The position numbers were made by a program, and so were the translations under genes. A stretch of 64,000 nt of DNA from positions 1 through 64,000 of the forward strand of contig CALDEM010000019.1 of NCBI GenBank assembly GCA_937942435.1, written 5' to 3'. This document shows, one piece after another, positions 54,487 to 63,878 of this stretch (position 1 is the first letter of the stretch; the number at the start of each line of letters is the position of its first letter). The DNA is from an uncultured Saprospiraceae bacterium. GTDB lineage: Bacteria; Bacteroidota; Bacteroidia; Chitinophagales; Saprospiraceae. The notes below the pieces were generated by a model. It saw only the letters and a program-made list of their open reading frames with translations. It was not told the origin of the DNA and did not search any database.

Positions 54487-56316
54487 TCACTTAGTCATAC
54501 GATATCGCAGCCCTATCATCATCCATCTTCCTGGCATCGGTACGAGGTTAGTCTCTCGATAATCACTATCGAATATATTGCTTGCTTTAATGTAAAAAGA
54601 CCACTCCTTGATTCCATATTGAAGATTAGCATCAACTAAGCTGTAATCTTCTAAGGAGGCTCGATCATTGTACTTGAACAGGAGGCTGCTGCTGAGTCGA
54701 TTTGTTATACTGAACCTAGGATTGATGATCAATTGATGCTTTAGATTCTCAAGGGCATTTCTCGAAAGAGCCACCTCACTATCTCCTAAAGATGCATTGA
54801 GGTATAAGTAGTTGATCTTTATTGTTTGTAAAAATGCCTTGTTATTCTTTTTGGATAAATTAAGCGTAGTGCCAAGATCTAAACCATTGTATACTGCGGA
54901 ACCAAAATTGTCTGGCATCCATCGGTCATCAATATCAAGCTTAAACCAATCTATTAAGTCACTTGCATCACGCCTAAAATAGCTTAACTGAAATAGGGCA
55001 GTACGAGACTTATACGAAGCACCTAATTCAAACGTAAGTGCAGACTCAGTCTGTAGATCTGGATTGCCCAGGTTGCCACTATCTTCATAATAGAGATCTG
55101 TAAAACTTGGGATCCGTGATGTACGCCCCATGTTGGAATAAAGCTTCCAATTGTTGTCCAATCGATATCCAATATCCAAGCCGGGAAATATCTGAGTGCC
55201 AAAGTCTGATATCCTAAGGAAGTACATGCCAGGCGTGATATCAATCTTCTCATCCATCAATAAAAATCTATTTTCCAAGTGAAGACCTACTTGTCCTCGA
55301 TTTCTTTGTCCAAGATTATTGGAAGTGAGATCTATAGAATTGTACTCCGCTCCGATACCCAATATCCCAAGTCCGTGTGTTTTGGATAGGTGTAGTTCGC
55401 CTGTTAATACATGACTGGTATGAAAGTTTTGAAAGAACTCTGGATCTTGCCTTCTGAATTGCCAATTGTCGGTATTGCGGCGCCAATTGAGCTTTGGTGT
55501 GATCTTCCATGAGCCTGCTCTCGCCTCATATGAAGCACTGACGATACTTGTTCGCGTTTCTTCATATTGATCAGTGAAAGTCTCGTTACCATAAAAACCA
55601 TTGGCTCCAAAGTCTCGCGATGTATACCCTCCAAATAGATCGAGCCTGTTCTCACCTATCTTTACTTGACCTTGGTAGAAGACATTTGAGATAGTGTAGT
55701 CTGTGTTACTTCTATATCCATCAGAATGATTGCTACTTAATGATATCTTTTGCTTATACTGATCTATCGGTAGATTAATGGATGTGAAGCTATTGCGCAA
55801 ACCGTTTTCTCCGTAGTCTATGCCAGCGGAAAGGTTAAATTCTTCATGGACCTTTGTGATGATGTTGATTGCTCCTGCAAAGGCATTCTGCCCAAAGACC
55901 CTTGCTCCAGGTCCTTTGAGCACTTCTATACGCTCGATGTCTTCAAGCGTGATGGGTAGATTCATTAGATGATGACCTGTCTGTGGATCCAACATCTTAA
56001 CGCCATTGATCAGCACAAGTGCTTGTTCAAATGTACCCCCTCTGATACTAAGATCGGCCTGCACTCCATGGATACCTCTTTGTCTGATATCAACGCCTCC
56101 GACTAGCTGTAAGACCTCATTTATGCTGTTGGCATTGAGCTGTCGGATCTGGTGTTTTGTGATGATATCTATGCTTCTGGAGACGTCGTTGAAAGGTATG
56201 GAAATTCGATTTTCTGCTATCGTAACTTCTTGAATATCAATAGTTAAGGTATCAGAATGTTGGGCCATCACTTGCATAGACCAAGCGATGAGATACAGTG
56301 ATAAACAAAATCTCAT
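54487..56316 (-). CDS. TonB-dependent receptor, BtuB-like
   Basis: This 609-residue outer-membrane protein has a signal peptide (about 1-18, ending QVMAQ). The plug is at about 40-150: SINEVLQLVGGVDIRQRGIHG, DLSIRGGTFEQALVLINGVK and LKGPGARVFGQNAFAGAINII. A beta barrel follows. It ends RWMMIGLRYRMTK, with aromatic residues near the end but a terminal Lys. Size and plug resemble vitamin B12 receptors of the BtuB type in Bacteroidota, although no B12 gene is near, so the ligand is open. It is monocistronic. A 185-bp gap separates it from the gcvP start. Confidence 0.88.
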   Translation of the reverse strand: MRFCLSLYLIAWSMQVMAQHSDTLTIDIQEVTIAENRISIPFNDVSRSIDIITKHQIRQLNANSINEVLQLVGGVDIRQRGIHGVQADLSIRGGTFEQALVLINGVKMLDPQTGHHLMNLPITLEDIERIEVLKGPGARVFGQNAFAGAINIITKVHEEFNLSAGIDYGENGLRNSFTSINLPIDQYKQKISLSSNHSDGYRSNTDYTISNVFYQGQVKIGENRLDLFGGYTSRDFGANGFYGNETFTDQYEETRTSIVSASYEARAGSWKITPKLNWRRNTDNWQFRRQDPEFFQNFHTSHVLTGELHLSKTHGLGILGIGAEYNSIDLTSNNLGQRNRGQVGLHLENRFLLMDEKIDITPGMYFLRISDFGTQIFPGLDIGYRLDNNWKLYSNMGRTSRIPSFTDLYYEDSGNLGNPDLQTESALTFELGASYKSRTALFQLSYFRRDASDLIDWFKLDIDDRWMPDNFGSAVYNGLDLGTTLNLSKKNNKAFLQTIKINYLYLNASLGDSEVALSRNALENLKHQLIINPRFSITNRLSSSLLFKYNDRASLEDYSLVDANLQYGIKEWSFYIKASNIFDSDYRETNLVPMPGRWMMIGLRYRMTK

Positions 56317-56383
56317 TATTACCTTTTTTATAAATCAGCGGCGAAATTATACCAAGTCTATTTAATTCCTAATTATTTAACGC

Positions 56384-56414
56384 TTTTGATTAATTTAACT
56401 CCCAAATCACTTTG
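56384..56414 (+). promoter_or_regulatory. putative promoter of the 56421 gene
   Basis: TTTTG at 56384-56388 and TCACTTTG at 56407-56414 fit the Bacteroidota pair TTTG / TAnnTTTG with one mismatch and an 18-bp gap. The box ends 6 bp before the ATG at 56421, so a very short leader or leaderless transcript would follow. Confidence 0.35.
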
Positions 56415-56420
56415 CAAAGC

Positions 56421-57110
56421 ATGAATCAACTCTTCAACAAAAGACCGCTGATTAAGACTGGGATACTTGGGTTGCTACTGTTACCGCTCATTATCGCCAT
56501 TAACTCATTCAGTCCTGGAGAGGAGAAAATACCCGAAGGATACAGTAGTTCGATACTTGCTTTTGAGTTTGCTTCAAATGAAGCTGAGATCAAGGAAGTC
56601 TTAGATCCTTTGACCTACGATGAGCTCAAGGACATGGACAAGTTGAACTATGTCGATTTTGGATTTATGGCAATGTATGGGCTTTTTCTATTCTTGTTTA
56701 TGGCGCGTCTAAAAGAGATCACGAAAGTAGAGATATTAGAAAAAGCAAAGTGGTTTGCACCACTGATTGTAATCGCAGACATGCTTGAAAATTTGCAATT
56801 ACTGAAGTTGACAAAAGGGTACAAATCTATGCCTGATCTCTCAAGTACGATCATGCAACTTTTTGCATTTACTTGGACCAAGTGGTTGTTGCTTGCAGTT
56901 GCTTTTGCCATTATAGGAGCAAGCATGTGGAAGATGAAGTTGGGTAAATACTTAGGCTATATATTAGTGCTGCCGCTTGTGATTGGTTGTGTTGCTTTTA
57001 TAACGGAGGATCGAACAATTGAAGATGGATTTGGTGCTTCAATTTTTATTAGTTTCTTTTTGATATTTATTTATTGTTTTGTGTATCGGAAGGCAGAGGT
57101 TACGAATTAA
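56421..57110 (+). CDS. integral membrane protein of unknown function
   Basis: This 229-residue protein starts at the ATG at 56421, not the TTG at 56412. About five hydrophobic segments lie near 12-32, 75-97, 110-125, 145-170 and 175-225. The first external loop (35-70) is acidic: FASNEAEIKEVLDPLTYDEL. The second helix ends in MYGLFLFLFMARLKEI. I recognise no named family. It is convergent with the metalloprotease gene, and no operon partner is present. Confidence 0.7.
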   Translation: MNQLFNKRPLIKTGILGLLLLPLIIAINSFSPGEEKIPEGYSSSILAFEFASNEAEIKEVLDPLTYDELKDMDKLNYVDFGFMAMYGLFLFLFMARLKEITKVEILEKAKWFAPLIVIADMLENLQLLKLTKGYKSMPDLSSTIMQLFAFTWTKWLLLAVAFAIIGASMWKMKLGKYLGYILVLPLVIGCVAFITEDRTIEDGFGASIFISFFLIFIYCFVYRKAEVTN

Positions 57111-57127
57111 AATTAGAAGGATTCTAT

Positions 57128-57152
57128 AAAAAAACGAAGTCAGTTTAACTTC
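57128..57152 (-). terminator. terminator after the metalloprotease gene
   Basis: On the minus strand GAAGT pairs with ACTTC around TAAACTG, followed by GTTTTTTT (plus-strand A at 57128-57134). It lies 18 bp after the metalloprotease stop. It may also help end the convergent membrane-protein transcript. Confidence 0.6.
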
Positions 57153-57169
57153 CTGTCGATTAGTATTTA

Positions 57170-59638
57170 TTACTCACAAGGTCCTATGTCGATGCACAAG
57201 GTCGATCCACCACCGACTGAGAAATCTCCATTGAGTATGACTTCTATCTGGGCTTGCCAGCTCGAGGATGTCGTTGTTACATTGGTTATGCCCGAGGTAG
57301 AAAGCTGATTTGCAGATGTTACAATTGTACCATCATTGGCATTTGTATTATCTATGACTGAAGCAGTTGTTGTACATGGAGGGAGAGGACAGTCGCAATT
57401 GAGCATTACAGGTGCTCCGAAGCTGCAAGTGTTTACATTAGTTACATCAGGAAATATAATCGCTGGTGCTCCGGGATATGTGATTTCTAATGTAGCTGAG
57501 ATAGTTGCATTTTCCATTCCAGAACCTCCATTTTCCCAAACCCAAAGATCAAAGCTTTGTAAACCTGGATCTGTAGGGAAATTAAAGATGGATTGTGGAA
57601 AGGTGTAAGAGCCATCTCCATCTAATCCTATCCAACTTGAATTTGCTGGATCGACCACGATAAAATAGTGTTCGTTTACATTTCCAGTGTATCCACTGAT
57701 TTCTATTTTGTATGAGAATACCGGTGGATTAATCGGGTTCGCTGGTCGACAAACATTGTTAGAATTAAATTGTGCAAGTTTTGCAGGTACTCCATTAAAA
57801 ATTGCAGTGCCAGGAAAAACTGCACCAGAGACACTACAATCAATATCTGCAATGGCAGTCTTCTTATTAGAAACAAAAGGAGTTACGTAGTAATCTTTGT
57901 CATCATTAAGCGCACCACAATTAAAATTTAAATTGAAGTCATTTATTGGATTGCCTCCGGTTGACTCATATATGTGATTTACAGGATTGGATAATGGTCC
58001 ACCAAGTGATGCACTTGATAGTGCACTTGCCAAATTAGAATTATTCAATGTATTGATAATGGGTTGATCTTCGGAGACCCACCAACCAATGACTTGGTCT
58101 TGACCAAGCATCGAGATATCTGTTGTTAGGGATATTGTTTCAGCTACATCACATTGTGTTACGTCATATGAGCTTTGTTGCCCATTTGCACTTGCTGTTC
58201 CAGCTTCATCAAAGACTTGGACAGTTATACTCATGTTAGATCCACAAATGAAATCAAGACCTCCTGCGCCGACATCTTCTATCGTCTCTATTGTATAAAT
58301 TGTTGTCGTTGTTGGGTTTATCGAGATCAAATCACCCGATGTATAATTGTTGATTGTAGTAGAAGTAGAGCCATCGTTGTATATCAAAGTATATGGTCCA
58401 ACGCCCTCAGTAATGGTCACACTCAAATTGTCAGAATCGCCCGTGCATAATAAAGAAGGTCCTAGGAAGGTTTCACCACAAGAACAATTGAGAAGATCCT
58501 GGCCAATAGTTGTCAAACGTTGGTTAATGTCTGCTATCGAGATACCTGACCAACCAACAGGATCATTGGGTACTTGTCCTACCATTATAGTAAAACTTCC
58601 ATTAGGGTCATGTACTGCTGAAAAATTATGCCCCATCTCATGGGCTGTCAAATTTGCAAGAGATATTTGTAAAGAGCTAAAATCCTCTAAAATGTGAAAT
58701 ACCTGTGAATAAGGGCTGGTAGAATTTGGACGATCAGCAAGCCCTGCAGTTCCACTATTACCTTGATAAGCTATATCACGAGATGTCCATAGTTCCCCCA
58801 TGTCAAAATCCAAGTTGGACCAAGGATTGCCAATCATCTGGGCCCAAGATGTAAAATTGCCCAATAGAACTCCTGCATCAAGGCTTGAGATAAAAGGGTC
58901 TTGACTTGACGTGACAGGAATGAAGCTCTCAACAATTTCAAATTCAATGACACTTGAAAAATTAGAACGAAATAATGATCTAATATTATTGATGACCGCA
59001 GTGTTATGATTCATTACACCAGAAACACTGCCATATTTTTGAAACATGCTAAAGTCATTAGCTATTGCGAGTCTTATTCTTTCGCATGATGAGGCAGACA
59101 TTTTACTATTGATTGACTTACCTCTTGAGCTAACCTCGTTAACGGTACATATATGATCTTTTTTATTAATTATATCTGCAGGCTTGTATGTTACAAATAA
59201 GCTCTTCTTTGCATCTTTTACAAAGTCTCGCAATGGTTGTATCGCAAAGATCTCTTTGCCTTTTCTGTATGTGCCATTTATGAAGTCATTATTGATCGTT
59301 AGATTCTCATTGTTGCCTGACTCATAGGTGATGGCTCTTGTGCTAGTAGAGTTGGACGAGTAAAGCTCAAACTTATTAAACGCTATTGTTCTTTCTGCGA
59401 TCTCTAAGAGTAAAGTTTCATTGCTCTCTTCTTGCAATCGAGAAACCATATCATCGGTAAGATTAATATTTACAATTTGATATTCTTTTAGATGCTTTTT
59501 AAGGCCATTAGCAAAAGATGACTTGTCTTTGATATTCTCACTTTTAAGGGTGATAATAGTGGATTGAGCATACAATGAGATTGAAAAAAATATTAGACAA
59601 CTTGCTGTGAAAAGACGAAATATTTTAGTTGACTTCAT
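57170..59638 (-). CDS. secreted reprolysin-like zinc metalloprotease
   Basis: This 822-residue protein has a signal peptide (about 1-24, ending SLYAQ), an N-terminal propeptide-like region (25 to about 180) and a catalytic domain (about 185-390). The zinc site H333-E-M-G-H-N-F-S-A-V-H-D344 fits HExxHxxGxxHD of the M12B reprolysins, with the Gly position occupied by Ser. Four or so beta domains follow. The last is rich in Ser/Thr and ends TLCIDIGPCE. No T9SS sorting domain follows, unlike most large secreted proteins of this group, so it may be released differently or is truncated. Peptidase activity is inferred from the motif. Confidence 0.85.
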   Translation of the reverse strand: MKSTKIFRLFTASCLIFFSISLYAQSTIITLKSENIKDKSSFANGLKKHLKEYQIVNINLTDDMVSRLQEESNETLLLEIAERTIAFNKFELYSSNSTSTRAITYESGNNENLTINNDFINGTYRKGKEIFAIQPLRDFVKDAKKSLFVTYKPADIINKKDHICTVNEVSSRGKSINSKMSASSCERIRLAIANDFSMFQKYGSVSGVMNHNTAVINNIRSLFRSNFSSVIEFEIVESFIPVTSSQDPFISSLDAGVLLGNFTSWAQMIGNPWSNLDFDMGELWTSRDIAYQGNSGTAGLADRPNSTSPYSQVFHILEDFSSLQISLANLTAHEMGHNFSAVHDPNGSFTIMVGQVPNDPVGWSGISIADINQRLTTIGQDLLNCSCGETFLGPSLLCTGDSDNLSVTITEGVGPYTLIYNDGSTSTTINNYTSGDLISINPTTTTIYTIETIEDVGAGGLDFICGSNMSITVQVFDEAGTASANGQQSSYDVTQCDVAETISLTTDISMLGQDQVIGWWVSEDQPIINTLNNSNLASALSSASLGGPLSNPVNHIYESTGGNPINDFNLNFNCGALNDDKDYYVTPFVSNKKTAIADIDCSVSGAVFPGTAIFNGVPAKLAQFNSNNVCRPANPINPPVFSYKIEISGYTGNVNEHYFIVVDPANSSWIGLDGDGSYTFPQSIFNFPTDPGLQSFDLWVWENGGSGMENATISATLEITYPGAPAIIFPDVTNVNTCSFGAPVMLNCDCPLPPCTTTASVIDNTNANDGTIVTSANQLSTSGITNVTTTSSSWQAQIEVILNGDFSVGGGSTLCIDIGPCE

Positions 59639-59779
59639 ACGTTAAAGATACACAATATCTAAATCTGCGAAATAGCCAAAATTAGGTATTCTTTGGGGGT
59701 ATACACTGTAGACTAAGTGATAGATGTATCAAATCATGTAAACTTGTTGCATGTAAGTACGTTCCTATAAAAAGTATCT

Positions 59780-60355
59780 ATGAAGCACGCAGCAATAATC
59801 AATGAAGTGATACGGTCGCGAAGATCGATCTTCCCACCTATGTATACAGGTGAAGTGATTGATGATCAGGTGATATGGGAGGTATTGGAAAATGCCACTT
59901 GGGCACCGTCACATAAGATGACTGAGCCATGGCGCTTTGTAGTGATACCACAATCAAAAATCCCAGAGTTATGTGAGTATGGAGCTCAGTGGTATCAGAA
60001 GTATACACCAGAAGAGAAGTTCTCAGAAATGAAACTCAAGAAAATAAGAACCAAACCACTAAAAGCGAGTCATATCATAGCCATATGTATGCAGAGAGAT
60101 CCAGAAAAGCGAGTACCATTATGGGAAGAAGAATCAGCCGTGGCTTGTGCTGTACAAAATATGGCACTAACCGTAACGGCGATGGGCCTCGGTGGATATT
60201 GGAGTACGCCAGGCTATGCCTTAGTAGCTGATGAGTTTTTACAATTAGAGAAAAAAGAAAAGTGCCTTGGCTTGTTTTATGTAGGGGTGCCTAAAGAAGG
60301 ATTGCAACTTAAAGGAAAGCGAGAGGATATAAAGACCAAGACAAGATGGCTGTAA
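59780..60355 (+). CDS. nitroreductase-family flavoprotein (YdjA-like)
   Basis: This 191-residue FMN protein has IRSRRSIFPPMYTGEVIDD (the Arg-Arg-Ser flavin-binding start), LENATWAPSHKMTEPWRFVVI, and VACAVQNMALTVTAMGLGGYWST. It should reduce nitro or quinone compounds with NAD(P)H as a homodimer. The physiological substrate is unknown. Its last codons overlap the next gene by 10 bp, so the two are translationally coupled. The upstream gap (59639-59779) shows no clear promoter. Confidence 0.9.
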   Translation: MKHAAIINEVIRSRRSIFPPMYTGEVIDDQVIWEVLENATWAPSHKMTEPWRFVVIPQSKIPELCEYGAQWYQKYTPEEKFSEMKLKKIRTKPLKASHIIAICMQRDPEKRVPLWEEESAVACAVQNMALTVTAMGLGGYWSTPGYALVADEFLQLEKKEKCLGLFYVGVPKEGLQLKGKREDIKTKTRWL

Positions 60356-61167
60356 CGCGGCTCAGAATATCGGTCATTGGATGTGGCTGGCTTGGACTGC
60401 CTTTAGCAGTCGAGCTTGTAAAAAGAAATTACAAAGTCAAAGGTAGTACCACACAAATCGAAAAGTTGGATCTACTACAGAAAGCGTCTATCGAAGCATA
60501 CCATCTTAAACTTTCAGATAAATTGTATATAGATGATCCAAGTCTCTTCGATTCTGACTTAATTATAATTAATATCCCACCTGGCCGAGGCGATGAATCT
60601 ATAATCTCTACATATAGGCAGAAAGTTAGACTCTTAATTGATGAGTTCAAGACAAGGGAAATTGTAAGAATTATATTTATTAGCTCAACCGGCGTTTATC
60701 AAAACACTCTATCTACAGTTGATGAAACTTTATCTTGTCAACCTGATAAACCATCCGGAAAGGCGGTCTTGGCTGGAGAGCAGGTCATACAAGATTCTGG
60801 TCTGCATCACACCATACTCAGGATGTCTGGACTTGTTGGTGGTAGCCGCCAACCAGGTAATTGGTTTAAAGGAAAGCATGATTTGCCAGGAGGAGACACT
60901 CCAGTAAATATGGTTCATCAAAAAGATTGTATCCGTTCTATCATTCAAGTTATAGAGTCATCAAAGTATGAGGATAACATTTATAATATCTGCGCAGATA
61001 ATCATCCGGTTAAGAAAGACTTCTACCACCAACAAAGTGTAAATATAGAAGTCGACCCACCTTCGTTTTTACGAGGAGTTTTGCCTCATAAGATTGTGAG
61101 TAATCAAAAGTTCAAAACAAACTATGACTTTAGTTATAGATATCCTGATCCTATTTTATTTACATAA
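60346..61167 (+). CDS. YeeZ-like NAD(P)-binding dehydrogenase
   Basis: This 273-residue Rossmann-fold protein is of the extended-SDR YeeZ type. It has the nucleotide-binding ISVIGCGWLGLPLAVELVKR, then IIINIPPGRGDESI, then IIFISSTGVYQNTLSTVDE, and GEQVIQDSGLHHTILRMSGLVG. No catalytic YxxxK is evident, as in other YeeZ proteins, whose reaction is unknown. The start overlaps the nitroreductase end by 10 bp. The two may act on one redox-active metabolite. Confidence 0.85.
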   Translation: MAVTRLRISVIGCGWLGLPLAVELVKRNYKVKGSTTQIEKLDLLQKASIEAYHLKLSDKLYIDDPSLFDSDLIIINIPPGRGDESIISTYRQKVRLLIDEFKTREIVRIIFISSTGVYQNTLSTVDETLSCQPDKPSGKAVLAGEQVIQDSGLHHTILRMSGLVGGSRQPGNWFKGKHDLPGGDTPVNMVHQKDCIRSIIQVIESSKYEDNIYNICADNHPVKKDFYHQQSVNIEVDPPSFLRGVLPHKIVSNQKFKTNYDFSYRYPDPILFT

Positions 61168-61212
61168 AATGGTCGCTATTTATTTGCTTTAGTCTTGATC
61201 ATAAATCAAGTT

Positions 61213-61658
61213 CTAATTCAATATTCCTTGGGCGGTAATCTTTTTGGAATAGTATAATAAGAAAGCTGCAAATATTATAACCATAGCTGGCATAATCAAT
61301 GTGGTTGGACCTAACTTGTCAAGTATGTCGGTCGTCATCAAGTAATAGACTTGTTGTATGATTACAGTAATCAAACTGATCAAGAATAAAGTTGATGCCC
61401 ATGACTTTCCATCAGCAGACCTATACATCCCAATACACCAGTGATCACTGCTAAAGCAAAAACAACATACGTCCATGCTGGCGTTTGATCATAGAGTCCT
61501 CTCATCGCTTCGGGCAGTACGTCTCTCGATGCTGGGTTCTTCCAAAAGTTATATTCAACAAACCATTGAAAACAGCCCATTAGATTCCAAAGAAGGGCAA
61601 TAACTGAGATTATCCAGAATAACACTGGTGGCTTGGCAGGATTGTCTTCACCGTACAT
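61213..61658 (-). pseudogene. frameshifted small membrane protein
   Basis: The start at 61658 reads MYGEDNPAKPPVLFWIISV, then a helix, then TYVVFALAVITGVLGCIGLLM before the frame drifts into ESHGHQLYS and stop. The +1 frame resumes at once with GKSWASTLFLISLITVI, then YYLMTTDILDKLG and a final helix ending at 61213. Together these form a four-helix protein of about 147 residues common in marine Bacteroidota. It normally reads GLL-M-(R)-KSWAxxLFLISLI across this point. One missing base near 61408-61413 explains the break. It is either a true frameshift or a sequence error. Confidence 0.75.
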
Positions 61659-61857
61659 GGTAGTAGTCTTAGTTTCAACTACTATAATAGTTAAAATCGC
61701 TCTGATTGGACACATATCTGCTTACTCTATTTACGAAAGTGAAAGAATAGATAATGTGCCAATCGTCGATAACTAAGGGATACTTGTCTTTAACACATCC
61801 AATTATGCTGAGGAAGTTTTACTTTGCAAGCATTAAAGGATTAAAACAATAGTTAGC

Positions 61858-62646
61858 ATGACTGCTAAATATAAAATGACTGGGTGCGCTAGATTTCTCA
61901 TCTTTTTGGTGATACTGGCGCCTATCGCATACTTTGGATCTAAGTATCTCAGAGATTCTGGTACATGGGATAAGATCAAGGATAAGGTCGAAAACACTGA
62001 TAGTAACTCAGTAGAACGAACTATAGAAGAAAGAAAAGATCGTATAGATATACCTGAAATCTCAGGTGAAACAGTTAATAATGAGCAATTTGAACGGTTA
62101 AGAGAGGCCTATGAGGAGCAAGAACTTGTCTTAGCAGAGCAGGACCAAAAGATAAAAGACCTGCAAGCAGAGAATGATGCTCTTAGAAGAAGAGTAAACG
62201 GTAGTTCCTCGACTGCACAAGTACCTCAATCACCACCTTCTGCTCCCACAAGAGATACAAGATCGACTACTGACAACAGAACTGGTGGCGCCGCAGGAGT
62301 ACCTTCTTTAGACGACTTACTCAATGAAGCAGACCAAAATCTTGGGACTTCTTCTAATCGTCCGAGTACGACTAACTCCACTGGAACTAAAGAGTCATTG
62401 GCCACTTGGTCCTTTGTGTTTAGCAATACCCGTGGAGAGATAGAGTTCTACAGACAAGGACAAAAGTTAATGGCCAGAACTAATTATGAAGGTAGTAGCC
62501 GAGTTGACATAAGTGAATTAACACAAAGAGGAGAGCGACTATTAGTTAATGGTAGTCAATCAGGAGAATACTATGTCATCAGAAAAGATGGTGATCTTGA
62601 TGCTTATGATCAAAATGGTTTTCAAGTAACTTGCAGAAGGCGATAA
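61858..62646 (+). CDS. membrane-anchored coiled-coil protein
   Basis: This 262-residue protein has one membrane helix (about 11-30: FLIFLVILAPIAYFGSKYL). A coiled coil (about 75-115: LREAYEEQELVLAEQDQKIKD) follows, then a Ser/Thr/Pro linker (115-180) and a compact C-terminal domain (about 180-262). The last part (ATWSFVFSNTRGEIEFYRQG and ENGFQVTCRRR-like ending YDQNGFQVTCRRR) looks beta-rich. I recognise no family for it. It is probably monocistronic, with TTACTTTG 31 bp upstream as a possible -7 box. Confidence 0.65.
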   Translation: MTAKYKMTGCARFLIFLVILAPIAYFGSKYLRDSGTWDKIKDKVENTDSNSVERTIEERKDRIDIPEISGETVNNEQFERLREAYEEQELVLAEQDQKIKDLQAENDALRRRVNGSSSTAQVPQSPPSAPTRDTRSTTDNRTGGAAGVPSLDDLLNEADQNLGTSSNRPSTTNSTGTKESLATWSFVFSNTRGEIEFYRQGQKLMARTNYEGSSRVDISELTQRGERLLVNGSQSGEYYVIRKDGDLDAYDQNGFQVTCRRR

Positions 62647-62825
62647 CGGCGTATAATAAGAGACTTAAAAATCTTGTGTTGTCGAGTTATTTGAAATGAG
62701 TCAGATCAAATGAGTCAGATCCCAAAGTGGATCTAACTAATCTTTTGCTTAGTGGTAAGCATTAATCTTTAGCAGCATAGAAAAAGATTATATCTTCGCC
62801 CCTTCATCAGAAAAATGGTAAAAAG

Positions 62826-63779
62826 ATGGGTAAGATATTGATCAATGACGGTATCCAACAAATAGGTGTAGATATGTTGGAAGCTGCAGGGCATACAGTC
62901 CACAATGCTAACATTCCACAGGACGAACTTCCGACAAGACTGCAAGAGTTTGATGCTATATGTGTACGTAGCGCAACTAAGGTGAGAACCGATTTGATTG
63001 ATCTCTGTCCTAACCTAAAGGCAATCTGCCGTGGTGGTGTCGGTCTTGATAATATAGATGTCGATCATGCCAAAAGTAAAGGTATAGCTGTCATCAACAC
63101 ACCAGCTGCTTCATCAAGATCAGTAGCCGAGTTGGCATTTGCACATTTGTTTTCGGTAGCGAGATCGCTTTACCTTTCTAATCGAGCGATGCCGACAAAA
63201 GGAAATACTGAGTTTAAAGCGCTGAAAAAATCATACTCTAAAGGTTTTGAGCTTTATGGTAAGACACTGGGTGTTATCGGCTTAGGAAGAATAGGTAGAG
63301 AAACGGCTCAGCTTGCACTCAGCGTAGGTATGAATGTAATCGGTGTAGATCCATATATCAACGAAGCTGAGCTGAAGATAGGAGGAGAAACAGTCAATGC
63401 TTCATATACACTTAAGTCAAGTTCTATGGATGATATGTTAGCAGCGGCTGATGTGATCACGCTTCACGTACCATTTACTGGAGCACCTGTGTTGAGTACA
63501 GATGAGTTTGCCAAGATGAAGGATGGGGTGGTGCTGATCAATGCGTCAAGAGGTGGCACTGTTGATGAAGATGCTATGTTAGCGGCCTTAGAAAGCGGCA
63601 AAATTGCAGCAGCAGGTATAGATGTATTTGTTAGTGAGCCGACACCAAGAGAAGATGTTTTATCTCACCCAAGAGTGTCTTTGACCCCTCATACAGGAGC
63701 TTCCACTAATGAAGCACAGCAAAAGATAGGTATCGAGTTAGCTGAAAAGTTAATCGCTCATTTGGCCTCAATCGCTTAA
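62826..63779 (+). CDS. D-3-phosphoglycerate dehydrogenase (short form)
   Basis: This 317-residue D-2-hydroxyacid dehydrogenase starts at the ATG at 62826. NAD-binding is by GKTLGVIGLGRIGRE, the catalytic Arg is in INASRGGTVDEDAM, and SLTPHTGASTNEAQQKIG supplies the catalytic His. VRSATKVRTDLIDLCPNLKAI near the N-terminus matches SerA. It lacks the C-terminal ACT domain, so it is the short, serine-insensitive form. It should start serine synthesis from 3-phosphoglycerate. A -7-like box TATCTTCG lies at 62791. A strong terminator follows. Confidence 0.88.
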   Translation: MGKILINDGIQQIGVDMLEAAGHTVHNANIPQDELPTRLQEFDAICVRSATKVRTDLIDLCPNLKAICRGGVGLDNIDVDHAKSKGIAVINTPAASSRSVAELAFAHLFSVARSLYLSNRAMPTKGNTEFKALKKSYSKGFELYGKTLGVIGLGRIGRETAQLALSVGMNVIGVDPYINEAELKIGGETVNASYTLKSSSMDDMLAAADVITLHVPFTGAPVLSTDEFAKMKDGVVLINASRGGTVDEDAMLAALESGKIAAAGIDVFVSEPTPREDVLSHPRVSLTPHTGASTNEAQQKIGIELAEKLIAHLASIA

Positions 63780-63841
63780 AGGATTAATGTTGGTTGAGGG
63801 AGACACAACTTGTATCTCTCAGATACATAAGAATTTAGATT

Positions 63842-63878
63842 AAAAGAAAAGGAGTACAATAGGTACTCCTTTTCTTTT
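63842..63878 (+). terminator. strong terminator after the phosphoglycerate dehydrogenase gene
   Basis: AAAAGAAAAGGAGTAC (63842-63857) pairs perfectly over 16 bp with GTACTCCTTTTCTTTT (63863-63878) around AATAG. The A-rich and T-rich halves make it bidirectional. Nothing further is recognisable up to 64000. Confidence 0.9.
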
